Source of the DNA: a virus
Direction: 5' to 3' (one strand)
IMG/VR virus record: IMGVR_UViG_3300036766_001792
Coordinates: 1 to 55,514 of that record
DNA length: 55,514 nucleotides
The notes below the pieces were generated by a model that was given only the letters and a program-made list of their open reading frames with translations, was not told the DNA's origin and did not search any database. The first letter of the stretch is position 1. Each line of letters begins with the position of its first letter. This document shows, one piece after another, positions 31,840-39,225 of this stretch. A program made the translations under genes and the position numbers.

Positions 31840-32589
31840 CTAGAAGTCCTTCGTCTTCAGCTTGCCGATGACCCGCCGACCGAACCGCGTCTGCAGCTCG
31901 ACCGTCGGCCGCGCCACCACGCCCTCGGCCTCGAAGTCGCCCCAGGCCGAGCGGATCCCGTTGCGCACCAGGACGGCCGCCTCGGGCAGCGTCGCCGCCC
32001 TCACGACCGGGACGTGCGGGATCCCCAGCCTGCTGGCTATCTCGTAGACGTCCCCGCGCTTCAGCCACACGTCGCCGACCCTGACGTCGAACAGCACGAA
32101 GCCGACGCCGTCGGGGATGTACTTGTGGCCGACCTTCTGAATCCGCTCGCCGAACCCCTCTCCGTAGAGGGTGATCGGGTACGGCACTACGCACTCGCAC
32201 CGGTACGGGACCAGGCTCGATCCCGATGCCTGTGGATCATACCACCCTGTCCCACCGCAGCGCTCGCAGCCCTTCTGGCCGCGCCACAGCGCCCGCAGCT
32301 TATCGACCGTGAACAGCCCCGTGAGCTTGTCCACCAGGAACGGTGGGATGTCCGCGGCGGCCGTGCGCCCGTATATCCCAAGGAACCAGTCGAGGAGCGG
32401 GTGATCTGTCGGCTCCGAATACGACTCCAGCGCCACGCGGATGTTCATCCCATCCACCTTCTCGGTCAGCTCCCACTGGCAGTCGCGGAGGTACTCGAAC
32501 TCCGGCTGACTCCAGCCCCACGGAATGACCTTGTGGTCCTCGCCGCGGACCCACAGCGTCTTGATCTTCGGATACTCAGGTGCGTCCAT
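31840..32589 (-). CDS. RNA ligase with Cys4 insertion
   Basis: 249 residues from ATG 32589 (TGATG overlap). Ligase motif I is TEKVDGMN with the nucleotide-accepting Lys at 44. Motif III is FVLFDVRV (164-171), motif IV EGVVARP (222-228), and motif V KLKTKDF at the very end (243-249). This is the Rnl2-like minimal ligase. Residues 108-133 carry CERCGG and CEC (C108, C111, C131, C133), a DnaJ-like zinc knuckle inserted between motifs I and III. It would seal nicks in RNA, perhaps countering tRNA-cleaving host defences. Confidence 0.82.
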   Translation of the reverse strand: MDAPEYPKIKTLWVRGEDHKVIPWGWSQPEFEYLRDCQWELTEKVDGMNIRVALESYSEPTDHPLLDWFLGIYGRTAAADIPPFLVDKLTGLFTVDKLRALWRGQKGCERCGGTGWYDPQASGSSLVPYRCECVVPYPITLYGEGFGERIQKVGHKYIPDGVGFVLFDVRVGDVWLKRGDVYEIASRLGIPHVPVVRAATLPEAAVLVRNGIRSAWGDFEAEGVVARPTVELQTRFGRRVIGKLKTKDF

Positions 32590-32822
32590 CACTCGACCTC
32601 CAGCTCTGTGCCGTAGATGTTGACCCCGTACGTCCCGTCGTCGAACGCGACGTCGACGTACGACTTCGGCTGTACTTCAGGGGTCATCCAGGACCGCGCG
32701 CCAAACGAGTAGTGCCGGATCTCCCCGCACTTGCCCGCGAAGCCGCGCTCCCTGTTGTCAAGACTGTCGGTGGCGCGCACGCGCTGATGCCTGGGCGCCA
32801 TGACCAGGTCGACGTTCGTCAC
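32589..32822 (-). CDS. Small hypothetical protein
   Basis: 77 residues from GTG 32822, with GGGAG three bases upstream. It looks like a single domain: a basic N-terminus and a beta-rich C-terminus (YVDVAFDDGTYGVNIYG). Function unknown. It precedes the RNA ligase. Confidence 0.5.
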   Translation of the reverse strand: MTNVDLVMAPRHQRVRATDSLDNRERGFAGKCGEIRHYSFGARSWMTPEVQPKSYVDVAFDDGTYGVNIYGTELEVE

Positions 32823-32823
32823 C

Positions 32824-32841
32824 GTCTCCCCTACACTTCCG
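32824..32841. repeat. 18-base direct repeat, copy 1
   Basis: GTCTCCCCTACACTTCCG on the plus strand. On the minus strand it spans the stop of the 77-residue gene at 32831-33064 and the ribosome site of the next gene. An exact copy lies at 32910-32927. Confidence 0.4.
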
Positions 32842-33064
32842 TACCGGCGGGGGGATGGGCCATGTTGACCGCCCTCAGCTGGTCGAGCGGGACCAGCCTG
32901 AAGATCCCGGTCTCCCCTACACTTCCGGACTCTATGATCACGACCCCGAAGACGTCGTCCTCCGGCGGCGCGTACACGATGCCGACGAGCCGGCCGTATC
33001 GTATACCGGCCTGCTGCTCACCAGCATTGCCGCCCTTCCGGACCAACCTGACTGGTATGTCCAT
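32831..33064 (-). CDS. Small hypothetical protein
   Basis: 77 residues from ATG 33064, with a GGAAGGGAAG ribosome site. It looks like a small barrel (YGRLVGIVYAPPEDDVFGVV). An 18-base DNA repeat occurs at its 3' end and within it. It follows the polymerase gene behind a hairpin and a promoter-like TATGAT. Confidence 0.5.
   Translation of the reverse strand: MDIPVRLVRKGGNAGEQQAGIRYGRLVGIVYAPPEDDVFGVVIIESGSVGETGIFRLVPLDQLRAVNMAHPPAGTEV
32910..32927. repeat. 18-base direct repeat, copy 2
   Basis: Exact copy of the sequence at 32824-32841, here inside the coding region of the 77-residue gene. It looks like a recent small local duplication. Confidence 0.4.
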
Positions 33065-33106
33065 CGTACCACTTCCCTTCCGGCGTCTCGCGCCTATACC
33101 TTCATT

Positions 33107-33112
33107 ATCATA
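33107..33112 (-). promoter_or_regulatory. Promoter-like TATGAT element
   Basis: The minus strand reads GGTATGATAATGAAGG, 40-odd bases before the 77-residue gene and right after the hairpin that ends the polymerase gene. It fits the GGTATNATA set. Confidence 0.4.
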
Positions 33113-33132
33113 CCGCGATCGCCGGCTGCCGC

Positions 33133-33148
33133 GCCGCCATGCGGCGGC
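33133..33148 (-). terminator. GC hairpin after the polymerase stop
   Basis: GCCGCC, loop GCAT, GGCGGC directly follows the TAG of the polymerase gene on the minus strand. It is a perfect 6-bp stem with no T-run behind it. It may mark the end of the polymerase transcript. Confidence 0.35.
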
Positions 33149-35787
33149 TACGCGGCCTTCGCCACCCACGGCTCGCACTCGCCCCAATGGGTGCCGACCT
33201 TCACGTCGGCGACCAGCGGGACGGTGAACTCCAGCCCGAACCGCTCGCGCAGCTCCGGATACTCCATGACCCTCTTTATAACGGGCACCCACTTGTCGAC
33301 CAGGTCCTCCCTGACCTCGAACAGTATCGAGTCGTGGACCTCGCCGACCATCCTGCACTCGTCCCAGTCGAGCTCGAGCCCGAAGATGCCCTCGGACGTC
33401 AGCGTCAGGTCGCCGCCGAACCCCTGCACCGGCGAGTTTATAGACTGCCGCTCCGCCTCGGCGCGCAGACCCTCGTCGACCGACATGATGGTCGCCAGGT
33501 GCCGCAGCCGGCCGGCCGGGTCCCTGACCTCCAGCGCCTTCCGCAGGATCGCCTTCTGGCGCGTGTGCCACGGCAGCAGCTCGCGGTACAGGCCGAAGAA
33601 CATGGCCCGGAACGCCTGGGCCTCATCGAGCGTGACGGTCAGCCCATACTTCTCCTTCGCGTATATCTGGAACCCCTTGGCGCCCATGCCGAAGAGGAAC
33701 CCGAAGTTAACTGCCTTGGCCATGTCCCTCTCGACCTTGGTTACCGCCGCCTCGATGGCCGCCATGAAGCCGTCGTTGTGGAGCAGATCCTCTATGCCCT
33801 GTCCCGCCAGGCCGAACTGGTCGACGAGCCTCCCGAACTTGCCGGTCACCTGCGCCGCCGTCAGGGCGTGGATGTCCCGCCCCAGCTGGAACGCCAGCAG
33901 CATGACCGGGTCGCCGGACAGGAACGCCGCGATGCGCAGTTCGACCTGCGAGTAGTCGACGTCGATGAACCTCCACCCCGGCGGCGCGCCAAAGATGGAC
34001 TTCAGGTATACCTCCCGCGGCACCTGGTGCAGGTTCGGCGTGGCGCAGCTCCTCCGGCCGGTCACGGTGCCCACCATGTTGAAGAACGGGTGCAGCCTGC
34101 CGTCGGGCCCGAGGAACTCCTTCCACTGGTTGAAGAACGTGATCTGCTTCTCGGCGTGCCTGAGAATCAGCACGAGGTCGACCGCCGGGTGCTGGCCGGC
34201 GAGCTCGTCGAGCGCGTTCTTGTCGGTCGCCGGCGCCCTCTTCTTCGGCGTCAGCTTGTGCGCCTTGACCCCGAGGCCCCCTTCCCCGAACAGCCAGTTG
34301 AGGAGGAACGTCGAGCTCGACCCGAACGGGTGCCCGAGCTTCGACTTCGCCCCCTGGGACTCCGCGTCACCGAGCATCGCCGGCGGCACGAAGTCGTACA
34401 GCTTCTCGACCGTCTCCGCCACGAGCACCTTTACCTCGCCCTCGCGCGCCTCCAACCGCTCCTGGTCGAGCCAGATGCCGTGCACCTCCGCCTTGCAGAG
34501 CGCGGCCGCCCCCGGGAGGCAGGCGTACTTGTACAGCCTGGCGAGCTGTTGGTCCGCACCGAGCCTCTCGCGGAACTTCATGTACAGCCCTTGCGTGTGC
34601 GCGACGTCAACGCCAGAGTAGACGGCCATCTTCTCAAGCGGATCGGGCGGATCGAACTTGATCTTGCCCTTGCCCCAGCGCGACGCGCCGAGCTCGGAGA
34701 CCGCCAGATCCTCGAGGTTTATCGGCCTGTTCTCGTCCAGCAGGTGGGCCGCGATGGCCGTGTCGAACCAGACGTTCGGCGTGATGCTGCGGCGGTACGT
34801 CCACCGCGAGTCGAACTTGGCGTTGTGCCACACCGTCTTGCCGCCCTCGAGCAGCGCGCCGATGCGGGCCCACAGGTCGCGCAGGTACGACTCGTGCCCG
34901 ACCCACGGCGACTCCGGGTGCTCGAGCGGGATGACGAAGCCGAGCTGCGGGTCGTCCGACAGCGCGAGCATCCATATCCTGGCGCCGGTCCTGAAGTCGA
35001 AGAAGCCCTGGGTCTCGAGGTCGCAGCTGAACGGATGGTCGGCCTGCTCGAACCTCGCGAGGCAGAGGTCCACCTCCTCGCGCGTCATGCAGATCCTAAC
35101 CTCAGGGTCGGCTGGCGGCGCCTCCCCGCGAAGCCTGCGCACGAACCTTCCGACGTCGCCGTAGAAGTTGTCGTGGCCGTTGGGGTGCTCGAGGACCCAC
35201 GACGGGTGCATCGACACGATGACCCACGCCTTGAGGTCCTCGTCGAAATACTCCTGCCCCCGGGCCGACGTCACGGCCTCCTTGCCGGTGATGGCCTTGA
35301 GCGCCGGGGCGCCCATGAGGAGGATGACCTTTGGCTTCACGGCCTCGATCTCCCGCCTGAGGTAGACGCCGCAGGGCTTGATCGCCTTCTTGATGTCCGC
35401 GTCCCTGTTGCCGGCGGCCGGCGGAGCGCACTTGACGGCGCTCGTCACGTAGACGTCGTCGCGCGCGACCCCGGCGTCGGCGAGTATCTCGTCTAGGTAT
35501 ATTCCGGGCTCGTTGCGCAGCGGGCTCCCGACCCGGTCGTCGACCAGTCCCGGGGCCGAGCCGATGATCATCCCGTCGGCAGGTACCGGCCCGTCGCCCA
35601 TCATGCAGACGCTGAGAACCCCCTGCGACAGTGGGCACGCCTCACATCGCGGGTTGCGCACGCCCCGCCGCAGCGCGGCAGCGCCCGGAGTCAGGGGAGG
35701 CACGTCATCCGCCTCCAGATTCCGGACGTCGTTCAGCTGCCTGTCTGTCCGCGGCTTGTAGCGCGGAGCCTCGCCGTCATTCACCAT
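33148..35787 (-). CDS. DNA polymerase I with N-terminal family-4 UDG domain
   Basis: 879 residues from ATG 35787, overlapping the methyltransferase stop. Residues 40-200 match family-4 UDG with the iron-sulfur Cys set C48, C51, C120, C139, IIGSAPG (74-80, Ser where catalytic Glu is usual) and MHPSW (193-197). The 3'-5' exonuclease has DLE (D256, E258), HNAKFD (321-326) and YSGVD (390-394). Pol motif A is DYSQVELR (611-618), motif B has R687, K691 and NFG (694-696), and motif C is VHDS (817-820). It is the replicative polymerase. At E. coli Tyr766 it has Phe699. Confidence 0.9.
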   Translation of the reverse strand: MVNDGEAPRYKPRTDRQLNDVRNLEADDVPPLTPGAAALRRGVRNPRCEACPLSQGVLSVCMMGDGPVPADGMIIGSAPGLVDDRVGSPLRNEPGIYLDEILADAGVARDDVYVTSAVKCAPPAAGNRDADIKKAIKPCGVYLRREIEAVKPKVILLMGAPALKAITGKEAVTSARGQEYFDEDLKAWVIVSMHPSWVLEHPNGHDNFYGDVGRFVRRLRGEAPPADPEVRICMTREEVDLCLARFEQADHPFSCDLETQGFFDFRTGARIWMLALSDDPQLGFVIPLEHPESPWVGHESYLRDLWARIGALLEGGKTVWHNAKFDSRWTYRRSITPNVWFDTAIAAHLLDENRPINLEDLAVSELGASRWGKGKIKFDPPDPLEKMAVYSGVDVAHTQGLYMKFRERLGADQQLARLYKYACLPGAAALCKAEVHGIWLDQERLEAREGEVKVLVAETVEKLYDFVPPAMLGDAESQGAKSKLGHPFGSSSTFLLNWLFGEGGLGVKAHKLTPKKRAPATDKNALDELAGQHPAVDLVLILRHAEKQITFFNQWKEFLGPDGRLHPFFNMVGTVTGRRSCATPNLHQVPREVYLKSIFGAPPGWRFIDVDYSQVELRIAAFLSGDPVMLLAFQLGRDIHALTAAQVTGKFGRLVDQFGLAGQGIEDLLHNDGFMAAIEAAVTKVERDMAKAVNFGFLFGMGAKGFQIYAKEKYGLTVTLDEAQAFRAMFFGLYRELLPWHTRQKAILRKALEVRDPAGRLRHLATIMSVDEGLRAEAERQSINSPVQGFGGDLTLTSEGIFGLELDWDECRMVGEVHDSILFEVREDLVDKWVPVIKRVMEYPELRERFGLEFTVPLVADVKVGTHWGECEPWVAKAA

Positions 35788-36434
35788 GCCATGATGTCCC
35801 CGCTGACAGTAACATACCCGTCCAGCCCGGCCTGCCCGAGTGGGTCCAGCCCCGCGAACGCGTCCAGGATGATGGCGCCCGGCGGCGTGCTCGCCCGGGC
35901 CAGCGCGGCGTAGATCTCCGGCGGCTTGCGCGACCCGCCGATCGGCGGGGCGAAGAACACGGTCGGGATAGACTTGGTCGTGAGCGGCCTCCTGCGCGTC
36001 TTCACCGGCTTGCCCGCCATCTCGGCGCTGACGTCGTCGTACGACCGCCGCCAGAAGCACACGATGAACTCGTGCGCGACGCGGTACGAATGCCCGAGCC
36101 CGATCCTCAGGTCGGTCCCGTCCTTGCGCGTCTTCACCCAGACGAGAGTGTGGAAGTGCTCCAGCATCAGGGGGTAGTTGCCGAGCAGCCAGCCGAGCTT
36201 CTGCTCGGGGCAGAACACGTAGAGGTGCGCGCCCGGCTTGAGGACCCTGCACGCCTCGGCGATCGCCGCCTGCATCTGATGGTCCTCCAGGATGGGGTAG
36301 TCGGTCGCTTTGACGGCCTTCGCCCTCGCGCTAACGCGCCGGTCGAAGTGCCACGGCGGGTCCGTGATTATCGTATCAATGACTTCATCGGAGAACGGTA
36401 GTCGCAATGCGTCGAGCTTAACTCTTGTGTGCAT
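35781..36434 (-). CDS. DPPW-type DNA methyltransferase
   Basis: 217 residues from ATG 36434. IITDPPWHFDRR (residues 22-33) is the catalytic motif IV of amino-methyltransferases. Motif I is near the C-terminus as ILDAFAGLDPLGQAGL (about 188-203), the circular order of the beta/MT-A70-like group. It would methylate adenine N6 or cytosine N4 in phage or host DNA. No restriction partner lies beside it, so it is likely an orphan that masks phage DNA. Confidence 0.83.
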   Translation of the reverse strand: MHTRVKLDALRLPFSDEVIDTIITDPPWHFDRRVSARAKAVKATDYPILEDHQMQAAIAEACRVLKPGAHLYVFCPEQKLGWLLGNYPLMLEHFHTLVWVKTRKDGTDLRIGLGHSYRVAHEFIVCFWRRSYDDVSAEMAGKPVKTRRRPLTTKSIPTVFFAPPIGGSRKPPEIYAALARASTPPGAIILDAFAGLDPLGQAGLDGYVTVSGDIMAW

Positions 36435-36437
36435 GTC

Positions 36438-36845
36438 TCAGTCCCACAGCGCCGGCCAGTGCAGCGCGAGCAGCCTGAGCGCCTCAACGATCTGCGGATC
36501 CGTCTCCGGGTTTACCCAGGCGTCACCGAGCAGATCCTCGGCGTTGGCCATCCGCTCGAAGCCCTCGATCATCGTCGTCAGCGTTTCCCGCCACCAGCGG
36601 CGGCACTCGTTGTCAGCGTCGTCATCGCCGCACGCGACGCCCTGGGAGAAGACGCTGGGGAACGGCATGTCCGGGCACCAGTAGCCGTGGCCCTTGTCCC
36701 GCAGGTCCGTCAGCATGCCGGCCATGACGCGGCCGATGTACGAGTACCCCTCCCACCAGTCGCCGTCCGACCAGCCGCGGCGGCCGCGCTGCAAGAAGCA
36801 CCTCGCGGCGTACCACCTTTCCTGCAGCCAACCGATCAACCTCAT
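36438..36845 (-). CDS. Conserved phage hypothetical protein
   Basis: 135 residues from ATG 36845. It reads RGWSDGDWWEGYSYIGRVM (about residue 23-41) and RDKGHGYWCPDMPF, a pattern I associate with a small protein found in actinobacterial and related phages. It is helical overall. Function unknown. It precedes the methyltransferase. Confidence 0.6.
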   Translation of the reverse strand: MRLIGWLQERWYAARCFLQRGRRGWSDGDWWEGYSYIGRVMAGMLTDLRDKGHGYWCPDMPFPSVFSQGVACGDDDADNECRRWWRETLTTMIEGFERMANAEDLLGDAWVNPETDPQIVEALRLLALHWPALWD

Positions 36846-37204
36846 TCTATCGTCACCCCTTCCGGACCCGTGTCATCGCGCACCAGCTTCTCCCTGAGCC
36901 CCGGCCTGGCCTCGAGTATACCGTTGACCACGGCCTCGAGCTGGGCGTCGTCGCGATGCCCGATGAAGAACGCGACCTTTTGGTCCGGACGCGTCGGTCC
37001 GCCGCTGACCAGGATCTCCAGCGTCGTGAAGTTGGAGAAGTCGCGGACCTTGGCCACCAGCGGGTGGCCGACGGTGTGCACCCCGACGTCGACCGTGACC
37101 GTGCCCTCGAAGTCGTCTCTCATTGTGCCTGTGCCCCCTTCTAATCGCAGGTATACACCCGAGTAAGGCCGCTTCCCCTTGTGGGGGTATACCCCGGTAG
37201 GCAT
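36842..37204 (-). CDS. Hypothetical protein
   Basis: 120 residues from ATG 37204, which overlaps the upstream stop and has GGAGGG three bases ahead. An internal ATG at 37123 is an alternative. Its start MPTGVYPHKGKRPYSG is basic. The rest is beta-rich (GTVTVDVGVHTVGHPLVAKV). No family recognised. Confidence 0.55.
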   Translation of the reverse strand: MPTGVYPHKGKRPYSGVYLRLEGGTGTMRDDFEGTVTVDVGVHTVGHPLVAKVRDFSNFTTLEILVSGGPTRPDQKVAFFIGHRDDAQLEAVVNGILEARPGLREKLVRDDTGPEGVTIE

Positions 37205-37665
37205 CAGCCCTCCACCGCCCCGCGCAGCTCATCGACGTACACCGACGGCTTGCGCGCCGGGGCCTCCGTGACGCAGGCCACGAGGTCGGATTCCTTGAGC
37301 TCCTCGCGCTCGATGGCCCTGTTCACCCTCTCCACGTCCAGCTCCCACGCGGTCGCCTTGGTGATGCGCGCGAAGACCCGGTCGCCTATCTTAGACTGGA
37401 GCGCGCCGTAGTCCATGCCGGGCGTCCCGGTCGAGTACGTCACCCGGATCTGCCGGCCGACCGTAGACAGCGGTATGAACCTGCTGGCGCCCACGAGCGG
37501 AACCCGGTCGGCGTACTGCTCGACGGTGTCCCGTATCTCGCCGCGCAGCTGGGCCACGCGGGCCGACTTCGCCTTGACCTCCGCGTCCAGCGAGTCCACC
37601 TCCACCGCCCTCGCCGCCAGCGCGCGGATGACCGCCGGCGGTAGGCTCAGCTTCTCGTTCGCCAC
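37204..37665 (-). CDS. Hypothetical protein
   Basis: 153 residues from GTG 37665, with GGAGG ten bases upstream. It starts with a helical, probably coiled-coil half (EVDSLDAEVKAKSARVAQLR). A beta section follows (RQIRVTYSTGTPG) and then a charged helix. No family recognised. Confidence 0.55.
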   Translation of the reverse strand: MANEKLSLPPAVIRALAARAVEVDSLDAEVKAKSARVAQLRGEIRDTVEQYADRVPLVGASRFIPLSTVGRQIRVTYSTGTPGMDYGALQSKIGDRVFARITKATAWELDVERVNRAIEREELKESDLVACVTEAPARKPSVYVDELRGAVEG

Positions 37666-37919
37666 GATGCCTTTACCTCCTCCATCTCTTGTGCCGATAT
37701 GACCTTGAAGTCGGACGGACGCTGCGTGAACCCGCTCGGGTACAAGGACTCCGTCGGCGCCGTCAGCATAACAAGAGGCACAGCCGCCAACAGGGCGCGG
37801 AGCGCCATGGGCGTCTCGGCGTTCTTCAAGTAGTCCTCGTCTATGAAGATCTCGATGCCCTCGACCTGATAGACCTCGTCCGGCCGTTTCCTGTTCTGTA
37901 TCCAGTCCCCTACCTTCAC
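37647..37919 (-). CDS. Hypothetical protein, tandem paralogue A
   Basis: 90 residues from GTG 37919, with GGAGG six bases upstream. It shares MKVGDWIQNRKRPDEVYQVE, a VE-IE-IDE strand, a T/KAP.ESLY loop and a closing helix with the gene just upstream, so the two are tandem duplicates. A promoter-like TATAAT lies 18 bases before the start. Function unknown. Confidence 0.6.
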   Translation of the reverse strand: MKVGDWIQNRKRPDEVYQVEGIEIFIDEDYLKNAETPMALRALLAAVPLVMLTAPTESLYPSGFTQRPSDFKVISAQEMEEVKASWRTRS

Positions 37920-37936
37920 CGTGCGCCTCCGATCAT

Positions 37937-37942
37937 ATTATA
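37937..37942 (-). promoter_or_regulatory. Promoter-like TATAAT element
   Basis: The minus strand reads GGGGTATAATATGATCGGAGG. The box includes the stop codon of paralogue B, and paralogue A starts 18 bases on. The ATATGAT extension is identical to that at 27349. Confidence 0.4.
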
Positions 37943-38213
37943 CCCCGCGGGGCCACCAAGCCGCCTTGAGCTTCTTCATTGCCTTGGGCGACCAGTCCGT
38001 CATGACCTCGAAGTCCCACGGCGACCGGAGCTCCCTGTCCTGATACAGCGACCCCGGTGGCGCCTTCAGCCGCAGGACCGGCATCGCCGCCAGCTGCCTG
38101 TTGCCGCCCCTCGCGAGGTATCCCTCGTCAATCTCGAGCTCGATGCTCTCGACCTGGAAGAGCTCGTCCTGCCGCTTCCGGTCCCTGGGCAGGATGTAAT
38201 CTCCTACCTTCAT
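37938..38213 (-). CDS. Hypothetical protein, tandem paralogue B
   Basis: 91 residues from ATG 38213, with GGGAGG seven bases upstream. It is the upstream member of the pair: MKVGDYILPRDRKRQDELFQ, VESIELEIDEGYL, and LKAPPGSLYQDRELRSPWDF align with paralogue A. The two differ at most positions, so the duplication is old. A small barrel-type fold is likely. Function unknown. Confidence 0.6.
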   Translation of the reverse strand: MKVGDYILPRDRKRQDELFQVESIELEIDEGYLARGGNRQLAAMPVLRLKAPPGSLYQDRELRSPWDFEVMTDWSPKAMKKLKAAWWPRGV

Positions 38214-38671
38214 CGCGGCGCCTCCCAGGGGAATAGGAATCGCGCGAGCGACGCGCGCAGCGGAGACGGCAGGCGCGGGACTATGGCTTCGTTGCCGTTG
38301 TCCCAGCGGACGATGACCGTCTTGCCGAGACGCCTGGCCTTGGCCGCCACCGACAGCACGTGGCCGTCCCTCGAGCCCCACTGCAGGAAGGCGTGCACCT
38401 CGTCGCACTTGTCCACGATGTCGTTGTTCATGGCGTCGAGCGCCGCCCACTTGTCCGTGCCCCTGCCGCCCACGAGGACGAAGCGGTCCCAGTCGGGTCG
38501 GCAGGTGACGGTCTCGAGGCCCCGGGCCTCGGCCGCCCACACCGCCGTTTCCTCCACGCCCTTCGCGCCGGTCGATACCACGACCGTCCCTGTCGGGAGG
38601 TCGCGCACGTAGCCGACCACGCGCATCGAGTTTATGCCGGACTTCGGTCCCACGACAGCTATCCTAGTCAT
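38210..38671 (-). CDS. SLOG/DUF2493-like Rossmann protein
   Basis: 153 residues from ATG 38671 (TGATG overlap), with GGAGG six bases upstream. It shows RIAVVGPKSGI near the start, VVVSTGAKGVEETA (about 31-44), CRPDWDRF, and DKCDEVHAFLQWGSRDGHV with a later VIVRWDNGN. This is the order of nucleotide-binding SLOG/DUF2493 proteins such as the YspA/DprA-like group. Such domains often bind or sense nucleotide signals in phage and defence loci. Role here unknown. Confidence 0.65.
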   Translation of the reverse strand: MTRIAVVGPKSGINSMRVVGYVRDLPTGTVVVSTGAKGVEETAVWAAEARGLETVTCRPDWDRFVLVGGRGTDKWAALDAMNNDIVDKCDEVHAFLQWGSRDGHVLSVAAKARRLGKTVIVRWDNGNEAIVPRLPSPLRASLARFLFPWEAPR

Positions 38672-39195
38672 CACAGACCTCCGCAGTTCAGACAGTAGAG
38701 GCCACCCCCCTCACGGATCAGCCGCGCGCCGCAACGCGGACACGAGTCACCCGCCTTCAGTATGCGCCCCGTCCTCACAGGGGCAACTGGTCTGAGTCTG
38801 ATCGGCTCGTCCTCCGCCGGTGGCTCGATCGACCGCGGCGGCAGCACCCACAGGCAAGTCGGGCGCCCGCCCTCGCGGAATGTCCTACCGACTATGCCGA
38901 GCGCATCCTTTGCTGCGTAGAGTGTCCTCTCGCCGAACCCCACCCCCTCGACTGCCTGTCGTATCTCCGGCAGCGGCCTCGGGCCGCCGACGAGCATCCC
39001 CACCAGTATCGTCATGACCTTGCCGACCGACGGACGCGCCCTGGCCGTCCCGTAGAGCTCGACCTCGTCGAGCGCGCAGTCTGGCAGCGCGCAATCCTCG
39101 CAGCACTTGCCGCCGTATGGGCACCCGCACGGCGCCGGGTGTCCGCACCCCGCGCATCCGGTCCTGCCCCTGTCTATCGCTTGCATCGCCACCAT
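38671..39195 (-). CDS. Zinc-ribbon protein with winged-helix-like core
   Basis: 174 residues from ATG 39195, with GGGGG six bases upstream. The N-terminal part is Cys-rich (CAGCGHPAPCGCP, then CCEDC). Residues about 75-118 look like a winged helix (RQAVEGVGFGERTLYAAKDA then LGI). The C-terminus is a standard zinc ribbon (CPRCGARLIREGGGLYCLNC). DNA binding or regulation is plausible. No family assigned. Confidence 0.6.
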   Translation of the reverse strand: MVAMQAIDRGRTGCAGCGHPAPCGCPYGGKCCEDCALPDCALDEVELYGTARARPSVGKVMTILVGMLVGGPRPLPEIRQAVEGVGFGERTLYAAKDALGIVGRTFREGGRPTCLWVLPPRSIEPPAEDEPIRLRPVAPVRTGRILKAGDSCPRCGARLIREGGGLYCLNCGGL

Positions 39196-39225
39196 GGCGA
39201 TCCCCCTTTCGCTGTTTCGAATCCC

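Noticed and set aside
33139-35496. Long open frame on the plus strand opposite the polymerase
   Set aside because: Shadow frame; the minus strand carries all polymerase motifs.
35788-36252. In-frame extension of the polymerase up to 36252
   Set aside because: The extra 155 residues are the antisense-like out-of-frame reading of the methyltransferase gene and lack any motif; ATG 35787 overlaps the methyltransferase stop as expected.
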